From Pseudomonas cichorii (GTDB lineage Bacteria > Pseudomonadota > Gammaproteobacteria > Pseudomonadales > Pseudomonadaceae), in assembly GCF_018343775.1 (NCBI RefSeq), contig NZ_CP074349.1, forward strand, positions 4,144,001 to 4,208,000: DNA of 64,000 nt. Reading direction: 5' to 3'. The first letter of the stretch is position 1; each line of letters opens with the position of its first letter. The notes under the pieces are model-generated. The model saw only the letters and a list, made by a program, of their open reading frames with translations. It was not told where the DNA came from and did not search any database. The position numbers and the translations under genes were made by a program. Of this stretch, positions 37,347 through 46,301 are shown piece after piece.

Positions 37347-38090
37347 TCAGAGGCCGCCACTCGCGGTGATGTTCTCACCGGTCACGAAACGAGCATCGTC
37401 AGACGCAAGGAAAGCCACTACACGTGCGATATCTTCCGGTTGGCCAGCACGACCGAGCGGTGTCTGCGAAACGATACCTGCTTCCATGTCAGAGCCGACG
37501 ATACCCGCAGCGGTGGTGCCCTCGGTCACGACGAAACCGGGACTGACAACGTTGACTCGAATTTTTCGGGGAGCGAGTTCTTTGGCTAACACGCCAGAAA
37601 TTGCATCTACAGCTGCCTTGGTCGCTGTATAGACCGATGTTCCAGGTGTACGAAGGCGAGTGATGGAAGACGAAATGTTGACGACGCTTCCACCCTGCGC
37701 AAGATGCTTGATTGCCGCCTGGGTAGTCAGTATCACACCTAGCACATTGACATCGAAGAGGCGTCGGTACTGGTCTTCTGTGACATGCTCAACAGGCGCA
37801 ACATCGAAAATGCCAGAATTGTTGACCAACACGTCCAGTTGCCCGAACTGCTTGACTGCTGCCTCAATCAATCCCTGGGCCTCGGCCGCTATTGAAACAT
37901 CGCCCTGGACCGCGATAGCTGTACCTCCGATCGATTTAATGTAATCAACGACTGCGTCTGCACCCGCCTTGCTTGACGAGTAATTGACAACGACTGACGC
38001 ACCGTCATCAGCCAGAGCCTTGGCGATACCCGCACCAATCCCCTTCGATGCCCCCGTCACCACAGCCACCTTGCCTTCAAGTTTCTTCAT
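37347..38090 (-). CDS. Short-chain dehydrogenase/reductase (SDR)
   Basis: A 247-residue classical SDR. The NAD(P)-binding motif is TGASKGIGAGIA (about residues 13-24), NNSG at about 90-93, catalytic serine in NISSSITRLR, and the YxxxK pair in YTATKAAVDAI. A basic residue after the glycine motif suggests NADPH. Length and the C-terminal VTGENITASGG are typical of the FabG-like branch, but no fatty-acid genes are nearby, so substrate is open. The divergent ArsR gene starts 149 bases away and probably controls it. Confidence 0.9.
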   Translation of the reverse strand: MKKLEGKVAVVTGASKGIGAGIAKALADDGASVVVNYSSSKAGADAVVDYIKSIGGTAIAVQGDVSIAAEAQGLIEAAVKQFGQLDVLVNNSGIFDVAPVEHVTEDQYRRLFDVNVLGVILTTQAAIKHLAQGGSVVNISSSITRLRTPGTSVYTATKAAVDAISGVLAKELAPRKIRVNVVSPGFVVTEGTTAAGIVGSDMEAGIVSQTPLGRAGQPEDIARVVAFLASDDARFVTGENITASGGL

Positions 38091-38239
38091 TACAACGATC
38101 CTTTTCTGTTAATTTTCGAGGCTGATACGCATTGAGACCGAGGCCAGAAGCTGGAAAACCTCTGAAACGACTAATAATCCCATAGTTCCGATCTTATGAA
38201 CTATTCAGAGTAACAGTCAAGGACATTAGCGAAGACGAT

Positions 38240-38653
38240 ATGAGACCTTTATTTCACCCTGCGATTGAGGACGTTCAGCCTCAAGCAATTCTTCACGCGC
38301 TGTCCGATCCAAACCGTGCAGCTATTCTCGCCAAGATCCTTACGTCGGGCACTGTCGAAGCCTGTGCGGCGGTTTCCAGGCTAGGGGATCGGGTCATCCC
38401 TAAATCGTCGCTGTCCACCCATATCAAGATCCTTCGCGAAGCCGGATTGATTCGCAGCGAGCGTCATGGTGTGGAAATGCGGAACCATTCACGTTTTCCT
38501 GAAGTGGAAAAACGCTTTCCAGGTCTGGTTGCGGCGATCATCAACGCCTACGCCTCGGCTGTCGTGATTGACTCACCAGAGGCTCTAGAGACGTCGGAGC
38601 CGAATGGCATCGGCGCACATTCGTTCCCCAACCCTGATGAGATCCGCGGATAA
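38240..38653 (+). CDS. ArsR-family winged-helix regulator
   Basis: A 137-residue regulator with a winged helix at about residues 12-85: LHALSDPNRAAILAKIL for helix 1-2, then SSLSTHIKILREAGLIRSER for the recognition helix and wing. The metal-binding ELCVCDL motif of ArsR/SmtB sensors is absent, so it responds to some other signal. It diverges from the SDR gene and likely represses it. It is the last host-type gene before the prophage. Confidence 0.88.
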   Translation: MRPLFHPAIEDVQPQAILHALSDPNRAAILAKILTSGTVEACAAVSRLGDRVIPKSSLSTHIKILREAGLIRSERHGVEMRNHSRFPEVEKRFPGLVAAIINAYASAVVIDSPEALETSEPNGIGAHSFPNPDEIRG

Positions 38654-39017
38654 AACGCCCGGTTATACAAGGCTCAAGCCTCTACTGCCTGCTTATAACC
38701 TATTGATCTAAAACTCCCACAACGCCTTCGGGTCAGTTTCTGGGTGACTGCACTTTTTTCAGTCACCTCCCCAACGGAAACCCGGTAAGGAATTATGTGC
38801 GGATTAGCAGGTGTATTGGAAAAGGGGGTTTTAAAGGGATTCAGGGGTGCTTAACACCCCTTTATTCCCCTGAAAAAACCTCATTTGGTACAAAAAGTGG
38901 TACGAACAACCCGCCCATCAACCCAAAATTCCGCACCGCCCCTCCTTGAAAACGGAACTCACGCCCCCCAGCTTTATGAAGCTCAATTTCGAGCAGCAGG
39001 ATGCGAAGGGGTTACAC
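38654..39017. other. Host-prophage transition without a gene; contains two hairpins
   Basis: This gap lies between the last host gene and the first accessory gene of the prophage. It holds an eight-base-pair hairpin GGTGACTG/CAGTCACC (38743-38767) and a terminator-like AGGGGTG/CACCCCT hairpin (38843-38861) followed by TTATT. The attachment site is probably inside it. TGGTACAAAAAGTGGTACG at 38886-38904 is the kind of sequence seen near prophage ends, but without the right-hand junction the att core cannot be defined. No tRNA is visible. Confidence 0.4.
38843..38866 (+). terminator. Rho-independent terminator-like hairpin
   Basis: AGGGGTG (38843-38849), loop CTTAA and CACCCCT (38855-38861), followed by TTATT. 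Seven perfect pairs and a short T-rich tail. Confidence 0.6.
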
Positions 39018-39377
39018 ATGGCTGAGTTTTTGATTTTTGGCGTTGCTTACAACAAAGATGATCAACATATAGATTGGGTTGTAGTTTCTCGCGCGGTAGA
39101 TCGAAAATTAAGAGGACTTTCATTGGTTAGCCGCCAATTCATAGTAGAGCTAATAAAAACCGAATCAGCAACATTCAAAACGGCGACGATACATAGAGAA
39201 ATAAACATATATGAAGAGGGGGCCAAAGTGCATATCTATGATGATGAGTATCTGACTACTGCTGCTGACGACACAGAAAAAAATAATCTAGAAAGCCTGC
39301 CTTCATTTGTGATGCCTGACGACGATATAGAAGCCGCAATCCTAAAAGCCTTCCCTGGATTGTCTGTTGCTGACTAA
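39018..39377 (+). CDS. DUF3892-like protein, left-end prophage accessory gene
   Basis: A 119-residue protein. The C-terminal signature YLTTAADDTEKNNLESLP matches the DUF3892 pattern (Y-L-x-T-x-x-D ... N-L-x-x-L-P), and the N-terminal strand AYNKDDQHIDWVVVSRA also fits. Function unknown. AAGGGG is six bases before the ATG at 39018; upstream TTG/ATG codons in frame lack a ribosome site. The gene is AT-rich, on the opposite strand to the phage structural genes, and closed by a bidirectional hairpin, which is how lysogenic conversion genes at prophage ends look. Confidence 0.65.
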   Translation: MAEFLIFGVAYNKDDQHIDWVVVSRAVDRKLRGLSLVSRQFIVELIKTESATFKTATIHREINIYEEGAKVHIYDDEYLTTAADDTEKNNLESLPSFVMPDDDIEAAILKAFPGLSVAD

Positions 39378-39393
39378 CACCATATTCTAGGAC

Positions 39394-39420
39394 GACCAGT
39401 GCTGCTATCTTGCACTGGTC
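39394..39420. terminator. Bidirectional terminator-like hairpin
   Basis: GACCAGTGC (39394-39402) and GCACTGGTC (39412-39420) are perfect inverted repeats around nine bases. It sits between the convergent DUF3892-like and endolysin genes. Confidence 0.6.
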
Positions 39421-39516
39421 AGTCTTTGAGCCGATTGGTAGACCGTCTCGCCCTCGCCAGTCCTCTATCGCGGCAGCACTGACGACGTGAAGGTCAGAGC
39501 ACGAGCTCTATGATCT

Positions 39517-40065
39517 TTATTTTGCCAGCACCTTCAATGCACGCTGATAGAACGCCTCACGCTCAGCCAGGCCATTTGTCCCGCCATTGATCCGCTTCGT
39601 GATCCCGACGAAATCAGACTTGTCAGCGAGCCGGTTCAGACCGTTGCTGCCCCAGAACCACGCGGCGGACATCGCGGCATGCTCAGGCTGCTCCAGCAAC
39701 TCAGGGCGCTTGAGCAGGTCCAGCCCCAAGGCTTCACCGCAAGCAGCGTAGTTCGCCCGGCCAGTGACCTGAATCAGACCCCGACCGCGATAGAGCTGGC
39801 CATCGCCGTCAGCCTCAGGCGTATTGCCCAGGTTCTTCGCCAGCTTGCCCGTATCGTACTTCTTCAAGTAGTCGTCATTGCCCAGTTCCCGGACATACCG
39901 CAACTGGCCGGATTCGTGACCGATCTGTGCGATGAAAGCCGATACCTGCAACCGGGTGAGGATGCTGTATCGGTTCATGGCCGCATTGAGCGCAGGAACA
40001 AAAACGCCGGCTTTAGAACCGGCGCTGGGAAGAATCTGCAGCAGTTGCTGCTGAGTGATCGACAT
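39517..40065 (-). CDS. Phage endolysin, glycoside hydrolase family 19
   Basis: A 182-residue muralytic enzyme of the chitinase-class-I-like fold. The catalytic glutamate is in AQIGHESGQLRYVRE (E51, with E60 as second carboxylate), followed by LYRGRGLIQVTGRANY (about 91-106), typical of phage GH19 lysozymes. No signal peptide, so it needs the holin. GGAGAAAGACAA precedes the ATG at 40065. It is the last gene of the late operon on this strand, far from holin and spanins at the other end of the structural block, and follows its own terminator. Confidence 0.92.
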   Translation of the reverse strand: MSITQQQLLQILPSAGSKAGVFVPALNAAMNRYSILTRLQVSAFIAQIGHESGQLRYVRELGNDDYLKKYDTGKLAKNLGNTPEADGDGQLYRGRGLIQVTGRANYAACGEALGLDLLKRPELLEQPEHAAMSAAWFWGSNGLNRLADKSDFVGITKRINGGTNGLAEREAFYQRALKVLAK

Positions 40066-40084
40066 TTGTCTTTCTCCAGGCATG

Positions 40085-40106
40085 AAAAAGCCCGCACGCG
40101 GCGGGC
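40085..40106 (-). terminator. Rho-independent terminator before the endolysin gene
   Basis: On the minus strand GCCCGCCGCGTGCGGGC (40106-40090) is followed by TTTTT. Stem of six G-C pairs. It lies between the tail-fibre assembly gene and the endolysin gene, so the latter may have its own promoter or depend on antitermination. Confidence 0.8.
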
Positions 40107-40123
40107 CAGAGAGATTTGGTGAA

Positions 40124-40489
40124 TCAGATAGCGTCTTGAGCCACAGAGAGAGGATCTGCCTCGATAACTGGAATGGCGGGCTCGCTTGGCCAGCTCGGTG
40201 CGGCAGGCCATGTCGGCTGCTTTGCGACCTTCCCCAGTGCGAACTTATAGGCCTTCCAGGAAGCCACGCTGACGATCAAGTCCGCTTGCTCAACTTCGTC
40301 CTCTTCAGTCGCATCGCCAGAATCAATGCCGTACCCCAGGGTGTCGATTCGATCTTGAATGCGCAGTATTTGAGCGGCAGCCCGGGCATTGCGCGCCGCG
40401 AGTTCGGCTTTCATCGCAGCCAAGTGCGCGGCAAGCGCTGCTGCCTCTTTCATTGCCTTTGTAATGAGCTGTGTCCAATCGATATTCAT
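40124..40489 (-). CDS. Tail-fibre assembly chaperone-like protein
   Basis: A 121-residue protein: an alanine-rich helical N-terminus and a C-terminus with ASWKAYKFALGKVAKQPTWP and a WPSEPAIP tail. The W-K-x-Y plus Trp-Pro pattern resembles tail-fibre assembly proteins of tailed phages. It overlaps the stop codon of the preceding gene (ATGA at 40486-40489). Confidence 0.6.
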   Translation of the reverse strand: MNIDWTQLITKAMKEAAALAAHLAAMKAELAARNARAAAQILRIQDRIDTLGYGIDSGDATEEDEVEQADLIVSVASWKAYKFALGKVAKQPTWPAAPSWPSEPAIPVIEADPLSVAQDAI

Positions 40490-40830
40490 GCTTCGGCCTC
40501 CGTCACTGATGCATCAACAGATAAGAAGCTGATGGGTAGCGGCGCAGGGAATGCGACTGGGCCATCGCCGACATTGATCAGCGGCTCAGGAAACGCTTGT
40601 GAATGGCTGTAATTTGCAGGGAGCGGCAGAAGCAGTGTCAGCTCAAGCTCTCCGCCGATGTTGTCGACATTGCCCACAAAAAATGGCGAGCTGATCGCGC
40701 TTGCGGGCAGCGTGTCACCATCAACCATCCTTGCGAAGTCAAAAGGTTCGCCGTTCAGAATCAACACACTCCCATTTTTAACAACTTCGAGGCTGTCATC
40801 ACGGCGCTGCGGAGCCAAGAAAATCTTCAT
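40486..40830 (-). CDS. Phage tail-region protein of unknown function
   Basis: A 114-residue protein beginning MKIFLAPQRRDDSLEVVKNG, with a beta-rich N-terminal part and a proline-rich end. Similar proteins occur next to tail-fibre genes of Pseudomonas prophages; I know no assigned function. The ATG at 40830 overlaps the fibre stop by one base (TAATG) and its own stop overlaps the assembly gene, so all three are coupled. Confidence 0.7.
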   Translation of the reverse strand: MKIFLAPQRRDDSLEVVKNGSVLILNGEPFDFARMVDGDTLPASAISSPFFVGNVDNIGGELELTLLLPLPANYSHSQAFPEPLINVGDGPVAFPAPLPISFLSVDASVTEAEA

Positions 40831-41615
40831 TAGAACCATCTCCCGATTGCTAGGTAGCGGACATTAAAGCTCTGTGCAATTGAGCCGTTTCTTATCGCGA
40901 TCCTTCCGGACGCAGAAGATGCTGGATAACTTGCAGTTGCGCCGTAAGCATCATATGACGCTCCAGGCACTGCGATACCGATAAACAAAAAACTAGCATT
41001 AAAAAAGTTCGCTGCGAAATTCACCAAGAATTCATTTGCATTCGTATTTGCTGCATAGCTTGGCGTTGGGATGTTTAACGTTCCGCTTGTGCAGATCAAG
41101 GTACCGTCTGCAAACTTTACGTAGTCACCACTTGCTGTACTTCCTCGCTCGATAATAGCGCCGGTCGGGATGCCCGCAGACTGGGAAACGGTTCCGAGAA
41201 TATTTGACTTGGCATATGCAAAGTCCGTGATGCTTGCAACTGCCATCTTGTCGGCAGCGGTAAAGTAAGGGATCTTCCCTGCCCCACCTGTGAGCGCTGC
41301 AAACGCATTAATTGAAGCCGACGCGGCAAGAGCCCCGAACTTGTTAACGAGCGTCCGTAGCGCGTCAGCCGAATCCTTTACATATCCTTGCATCGGCGCG
41401 AGCGCATAACCGCCAGCGGCGACACTCGCCCCTTGATAAGCAGGGGAGATCGATATTGCAGTATCACTTGCAACGTTTGTGACTTCGTACCACGCCCCAT
41501 CCGGCCCGCGAAACGCATCCCCCACCCTGCTGTTTGCAATGAACGAAGTTCCAGCGCCGATCACCGCGTTTGAATTCTGAGTGCACGAAACCGTGCCTGT
41601 CTTGTACCAGGGCAT
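40830..41615 (-). CDS. Phage tail fibre protein
   Basis: A 261-residue fibre-like protein. Residues 1-85 contain TGTVSCTQNSNAVIGAGTSF and the GDAFRGPDGAWYEV motif common at the N-terminus of tail fibres that attach to the tail tip. The rest is low in charge and rich in Ala, Ser, Gly, Thr, as in trimeric fibre shafts. The C-terminus with IAIRNGSIAQSFNVRYLAIG is likely the receptor-binding tip. AAGGTG is six bases before the ATG. Confidence 0.75.
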   Translation of the reverse strand: MPWYKTGTVSCTQNSNAVIGAGTSFIANSRVGDAFRGPDGAWYEVTNVASDTAISISPAYQGASVAAGGYALAPMQGYVKDSADALRTLVNKFGALAASASINAFAALTGGAGKIPYFTAADKMAVASITDFAYAKSNILGTVSQSAGIPTGAIIERGSTASGDYVKFADGTLICTSGTLNIPTPSYAANTNANEFLVNFAANFFNASFLFIGIAVPGASYDAYGATASYPASSASGRIAIRNGSIAQSFNVRYLAIGRWF

Positions 41616-41629
41616 TTGAGCACCTTGTG

Positions 41630-42496
41630 TTATCTGTAAGGAAACGGAAGTCCGGCAGTCCTGATGTACAAAGCTTGCGGATAGCGGTCGGTCGGAAGAT
41701 TGACGTAGGAAGCCGGACTGTAAGCGCCGGTTCCCACATACTGGCTGAAGATGCCCTCCGTTGTTGCGGCGAAGATGAAGCTTATTCCGCCCGCTCTCCC
41801 GTAAGCACCTTCAACAACGCCGTAGGACCATGGCTGAGTAAACGACCATGCCTCGCTGTCAATAACGGTTGCCGTTCGACTCCAGGGCAAAAACACTGCG
41901 CACTCGCCACCGCCGACATCGATATTGACGATGCATGCGATATTCGCGCCTGACGCCTGCGTCATTGAGTAGTATGAGAGCCTTGTCATTACGCCGCCTG
42001 CATACGTCTCTCGGTACCTGCCATTTGGCCAAACCGATCCGGGGCCGGGCGCCTGGACTACCCCAGCAATGTTCAGCGGTGGCTGCAATGAGTTGAACGT
42101 GCATACGCCATTATTCAAAAATGTCTTGAGGTAAGGGCTACCCGGAATGTCGTCAGCCATTAGATCGAAACAGTAGTACTTCGTGTCAGTACTCGCGCTT
42201 GCGTAATAGAACGTGACGCTGTCACCACTTCTTGCAGTGCTGACAAGGCATCCGCGACCGACTATGAAAACAACCGGTGATCTAGCATTGCTCACTGTGA
42301 AGCCGTGTATCGGATACTTTCCTGCGTTATAGTTGTAACTGCTTTTCTGATCTGGATCGACGTTTGAGCCCCTTATGACGTAAACCCCATCAGAGCGCAG
42401 ATAGGTCATATATCCGCTCTTCACAAGCCCATATGTAATCTTGGATGTGTCGAACAGAAGCTCGCCCGTTTCTTTTCTAACTATCAGTTCCGGCAT
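41630..42496 (-). CDS. Phage tail-tip associated protein
   Basis: A 288-residue beta-rich protein beginning MPELIVRKETGELLFDTSKI, a start often seen in small tail proteins downstream of lambda J homologues. No catalytic motif is visible. It overlaps the preceding 101-residue gene by one base (TGATG), choosing the ATG at 42496 over one 18 bases earlier. Its placement between J and the fibre suggests a tail-tip or receptor-contact part. Confidence 0.65.
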   Translation of the reverse strand: MPELIVRKETGELLFDTSKITYGLVKSGYMTYLRSDGVYVIRGSNVDPDQKSSYNYNAGKYPIHGFTVSNARSPVVFIVGRGCLVSTARSGDSVTFYYASASTDTKYYCFDLMADDIPGSPYLKTFLNNGVCTFNSLQPPLNIAGVVQAPGPGSVWPNGRYRETYAGGVMTRLSYYSMTQASGANIACIVNIDVGGGECAVFLPWSRTATVIDSEAWSFTQPWSYGVVEGAYGRAGGISFIFAATTEGIFSQYVGTGAYSPASYVNLPTDRYPQALYIRTAGLPFPYR

Positions 42497-42801
42497 CAGT
42501 AGTACCCATACCAAATTCGACAGTTTGCCGCGAAGTAACCCCAGCCTCCCCCGGTGTTGAATGAGTAGGCCCAGCTCAGAGAAGTCCCCGACAATGTTAC
42601 ACCCGGCCTCTTTCCTTTTTCGTTTTGCATATCGACAAGCGGCACAACAATGAAATACGCGAGCTTTCCAGTGGGAGGCGATGGAATAGTGACTGCGCCA
42701 TTAACGCCGCCAGTATCAACACTACCCATTGTTTGGCTGATCTTCATTGTCATGTCGACAAGTACAACATTGTCTGCCGACCGTATTGTCAATCCTGTCA
42801 T
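42496..42801 (-). CDS. Small phage tail protein following J
   Basis: A 101-residue protein with MTGLTIRSADNVVLVDMTMK at its start and aromatic-rich end WGYFAANCRIWYGYY. Proteins of this size and pattern follow the J gene in Pseudomonas lambda-like prophages. The ATG at 42801 lies immediately after the J stop; longer in-frame starts would overlap J heavily. Function not known. Confidence 0.65.
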   Translation of the reverse strand: MTGLTIRSADNVVLVDMTMKISQTMGSVDTGGVNGAVTIPSPPTGKLAYFIVVPLVDMQNEKGKRPGVTLSGTSLSWAYSFNTGGGWGYFAANCRIWYGYY

Positions 42802-42802
42802 G

Positions 42803-45800
42803 TTAGAGAACCAGCGCGACTCCGAGAACGCCATTAGCGTGGTACAGCTTAAATCCCGAATTTTCGATTGTTGAGCGACGTCCATCAGACATAGAGCCAT
42901 TCAACTGCCAAGGCCCTGTCTTCGGAAGAAGCCATCCTGATGTATTCGCGACGTAATCATTCGACTGCAAGTTGCCGACTTTCAGGCTTGTGATGGAGCC
43001 GTCTTCAATAAATGCAGACTTGAGAAACGTCTGTCCACCACTTATACCGAACAGCGCCTCGGGATTCTGAGCGTTTGTATTCATCACGAGAAAAGTGTCG
43101 GCTCGCACGACAAAACTTGATGTTGTTCCCCCTGGACCAGACGCCAACCCCAAACCGAAGCCCGTGGTGTATGGTTGGCCGTTCGCTGTTGCCTCCATAC
43201 GCAGCGTCCAGAGCGTCGACATTTTTCCGTCTGTGGTCACCTGTGCTTGTGTCACCTGCTGGACCGCAGCTGTATTCCCTGCCACGCTGGCTCTCAACGT
43301 TTCAGTTGAGCTGACAATTGCTTGGTCTTGAGTCGCTCGGGCAACGATCTCGTTTGCATATGCCGCCTGTGTGTCCCACAGCTTCAGCGCACCCTGCAAA
43401 TCACCTTCGCCATTATCGTCGCGCCATGCAGCACGTAACACTTGAACGCTTGATGCTTCAGCACCCAGCTCATCAATATCAGCAGTGTTCTGCTGCACCT
43501 GCTGAGCCAGGCCGTTCGCTGCTTCGACAACAGCCCCAACGTCGATCCAGTAATTGACGTTGGGCGGAGGCGTATTGACCGGCACCGCCTGGGTGGCCTG
43601 GTAGATCCTCCCGTTTGCAAGCGTCATCTCGCCAGCGAAATAGGATTGATCAGGTATGTAAGCCGACAATCCATCCAGCGCTTCTATCTGCGCCTGCAGG
43701 TCGTCGATCCTTTCCGAGAGCTGCTGACCCACTTCGCTTTCAACGTACTTGCCTGTGAGCAGTTCAAGGATCGGGGCTGGGTCTGAGCTGGAGCGACCGA
43801 CAATCCCTGCTCCATCCGGATACCAGGCACCGACATTCCCTGTCCGGTCGACAAGTCGCGCCCAGAAAAAGAACTCAACGCCCGCCTGCGGAATACGCAT
43901 CAGGTATTCGGATTGGGGATAAGCCAGGTCTGTGAGCTTTGTTGCCGTTGCACGATCGGGCGTCGGGCCGTACCAGATCTCTGTGCGCTGGGTGTCCTCT
44001 GCGCCCTCAGGGAAGCCCCAGCTCAGGCCGATACCAAACAGCTCGCTGCTGGTCGTCAGGTAAGCAACGGCAGGCGGCGCGCCATCCTTGCCCTTCAATT
44101 CAGTGAGTGCTGACTCTCGCCAGATCGACGCAATATCGAATGAGCTGACAGCACGCACGCGGGCCAGATACGCCCCCGCGTAGATCCCCGTCACGTCGAC
44201 AGAGGTCGAGCCAGCACGCGGCAGGCGAATCCAGTTGCCGCTGTCCTTGCGCCATTCAACATCGTATGCGACAGCACCGGCCACAGCCGGCCACTCGATT
44301 GTCATCGTGCTGACAGCCAGCCCTTGAGAGATCGAGTAACCAGAGGTCAGCGCAACGCTGGCCGGAGGCAGAACTGTCGTGATCGGAATGACGCTGATCG
44401 GACGAGTTTCGAGCTTTGCCCCTGTGTCGATACTTGGGAACTTGCTCGGATTGAACTCGAGCGCAGTGATCTCGTGCTGGCCATCATCTGTTCGCGAGGT
44501 CTTGAGAACACGGAACAGTTGGATGGCCAGGTCCTCGTAATCAATCGCCCACTGCAACTGAGGCTCGGGCTGCACGCCGTAGTCGGTTGTGACTGTAACT
44601 GCGCGGCCTGCCACGGATTGAACGGTGCGGGCCTGGGCTGTGCCGTTGGGCAGGTTCACGATCAAACGATCACCGGCCTTGATCGGCGTGTCGCGGTCCA
44701 AAGTGACAACCCGACCGGCTGCGGCCGAGATCCGGCCACCGTTGGGTCGACCGGCAACCAGCTCATCAGCAACAGGAATGACGTAGCCAGGCAGCGGGAT
44801 GCGACCCTCAATGCCTGTCTTGAATGTTACTGTTCGGTCCTGGTTGTTGCTCAGGAGCGCCCATTTGCCTCTGCGCTGGGCTTCGGAAGCTCGGGTACAG
44901 CCAATTGCCGACAGCTCAATCGGTCGATCGCGGAACCGGCGCTGAAGCGCTGCATCGGTGACCGGAATGACATCGGTGTCGTAGTTGTTCGCAGGGTTGT
45001 CGTAGCTGACCAGCGCTCGGCTGTAATGCGTGTTGCGCTCTGCACCACCGTAGACGAAATCACCATCGATGACGTTCGACCGAGTGAACACATAGTCAAT
45101 GTCCTGCTCGCGAGGCATGTCGGCCTGCATGAACAGCGAGCCATGAGCCCAGTACACCATCCCCCGGTAGATCGCAGAGAGATCGCGCAGCAACGTCCAG
45201 GCCTCGGCCCGGCCCTGCAGATTCATGTCGCACAGGAAACGCGGCTCCAGACCACCCTGCCCGTCCGGCACAACCTGGTCACAATACTGAGCGATGCGAT
45301 ACATCTCCCACTTGTCGACCATCCACGGCTTGATACGCTTTCCCAACCCGAAGCGGTCCTCGACACACAGGCCATAGGTCACGAACGCGGGATTGTTTGT
45401 CCAGGCCTGCTTGAAAGAGCCGTCCCACACGCCGTTGTAGGTCCTGGATTCTGGATCGTAGTTGCTCGGCACCGGCCAGCGCTTGGCCCTGCAATCGACA
45501 GTCACTGTCGGGATGTTCTGAAACTGCTGAGCATCGAACTCGATATAGAGCAGCGCTGTGTTCGGGTACCGCAGCTTTTGATCGATGATCTCCGTGTAAC
45601 CAGCGATATTCATCGTGTCGGCAATGGTGCCCGAGTTCGCATTCGGCGTGATCCGGCGAACACGCATCATCCAGCCAGACTCAGCGGCAGGCAGGTCGAC
45701 GCGCACAGAACGCTGGTAACCATTCGTGCTCTTGCCGCTCACCGCGCCACGGTGCGCCTCGACGTAAGCGCCGCCATCAGTTGCGATGTCGATTGCATAC

Positions 45801-46237
45801 TCGATGGTGTAGCCGTTCGTGTTGCCGCTGCTGTCTTGCTGTGCAAGGCGAGGCCAGTCGAGGCGCGGCCGAACGGCAGAGAGTTGGATATTGCTCAGGG
45901 AGCGGGTGAACGGCGCATCACTGCGCAGCTCAACACCGACAGTTGTTTCACTCTCAACGGCAGGAATGCCTTGGATATAGGACTGATCGATACCACCTGG
46001 TCGCCATTCCCACTTCACGCCGGGAAAGTTGAGGTTGCCGCTGGCATCCATGATCGGCGTGTTGTCGAGGTAGATATCGCGCGCGGTCGGAACGCCGTCG
46101 AACTCCCCCTCCCCCACGGCAAGCAGGATCTTGGCGATGTTCGTCGACGACAGGCTGTCCGGGGCTTCAACTGGGGTCTTTGGGTTGCTTTCGCCACCCT
46201 TGGCACCGGCGATCTCGATACGCTCTGCTGCGCCCAT
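42803..46237 (-). CDS. Host-specificity/tail-tip protein J (lambda gpJ family)
   Basis: An 1144-residue central tail-tip protein, the lambda gpJ family that determines receptor use. The N-terminus with NIAKILLAVGEGEFDGVPTA and YLDNTPI is characteristic. The middle part has fibronectin type III-like segments (VAYDVEWRKDSGNWIRLP) and a C-terminal coiled-coil and tip region containing DTFLVMNTNAQNPEALFGI, as in the lambda J DUF1983 portion. GGAGAAAAAC precedes the ATG at 46237. Between it and gene I there is an inserted gene with its own terminator. Confidence 0.9.
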   Translation of the reverse strand: MGAAERIEIAGAKGGESNPKTPVEAPDSLSSTNIAKILLAVGEGEFDGVPTARDIYLDNTPIMDASGNLNFPGVKWEWRPGGIDQSYIQGIPAVESETTVGVELRSDAPFTRSLSNIQLSAVRPRLDWPRLAQQDSSGNTNGYTIEYAIDIATDGGAYVEAHRGAVSGKSTNGYQRSVRVDLPAAESGWMMRVRRITPNANSGTIADTMNIAGYTEIIDQKLRYPNTALLYIEFDAQQFQNIPTVTVDCRAKRWPVPSNYDPESRTYNGVWDGSFKQAWTNNPAFVTYGLCVEDRFGLGKRIKPWMVDKWEMYRIAQYCDQVVPDGQGGLEPRFLCDMNLQGRAEAWTLLRDLSAIYRGMVYWAHGSLFMQADMPREQDIDYVFTRSNVIDGDFVYGGAERNTHYSRALVSYDNPANNYDTDVIPVTDAALQRRFRDRPIELSAIGCTRASEAQRRGKWALLSNNQDRTVTFKTGIEGRIPLPGYVIPVADELVAGRPNGGRISAAAGRVVTLDRDTPIKAGDRLIVNLPNGTAQARTVQSVAGRAVTVTTDYGVQPEPQLQWAIDYEDLAIQLFRVLKTSRTDDGQHEITALEFNPSKFPSIDTGAKLETRPISVIPITTVLPPASVALTSGYSISQGLAVSTMTIEWPAVAGAVAYDVEWRKDSGNWIRLPRAGSTSVDVTGIYAGAYLARVRAVSSFDIASIWRESALTELKGKDGAPPAVAYLTTSSELFGIGLSWGFPEGAEDTQRTEIWYGPTPDRATATKLTDLAYPQSEYLMRIPQAGVEFFFWARLVDRTGNVGAWYPDGAGIVGRSSSDPAPILELLTGKYVESEVGQQLSERIDDLQAQIEALDGLSAYIPDQSYFAGEMTLANGRIYQATQAVPVNTPPPNVNYWIDVGAVVEAANGLAQQVQQNTADIDELGAEASSVQVLRAAWRDDNGEGDLQGALKLWDTQAAYANEIVARATQDQAIVSSTETLRASVAGNTAAVQQVTQAQVTTDGKMSTLWTLRMEATANGQPYTTGFGLGLASGPGGTTSSFVVRADTFLVMNTNAQNPEALFGISGGQTFLKSAFIEDGSITSLKVGNLQSNDYVANTSGWLLPKTGPWQLNGSMSDGRRSTIENSGFKLYHANGVLGVALVL

Positions 46238-46253
46238 GTTTTTCTCCAGGCAT

Positions 46254-46274
46254 AAAAAAACCCGCCTGGGCGGG
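46254..46274 (-). terminator. Rho-independent terminator after the 153-residue accessory gene
   Basis: On the minus strand CCCGCCCAGGCGGG (46274-46261) is followed by a run of seven T. It lies 27 bases past the stop of the inserted gene and just before the J ribosome site. Confidence 0.82.
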
Positions 46275-46301
46275 TTGATTAATAGTGTGCTCACCAAAGC
46301 C

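Noticed and set aside
38700-38780. Small RNA gene at the prophage boundary
   Set aside because: The hairpin GGTGACTG/CAGTCACC suggested an RNA, but no promoter or conserved RNA core could be identified.
44324-46255. 643-codon plus-strand open frame opposite gene J
   Set aside because: It lies wholly within the J coding region in antisense, with no ribosome site and no recognisable domain.
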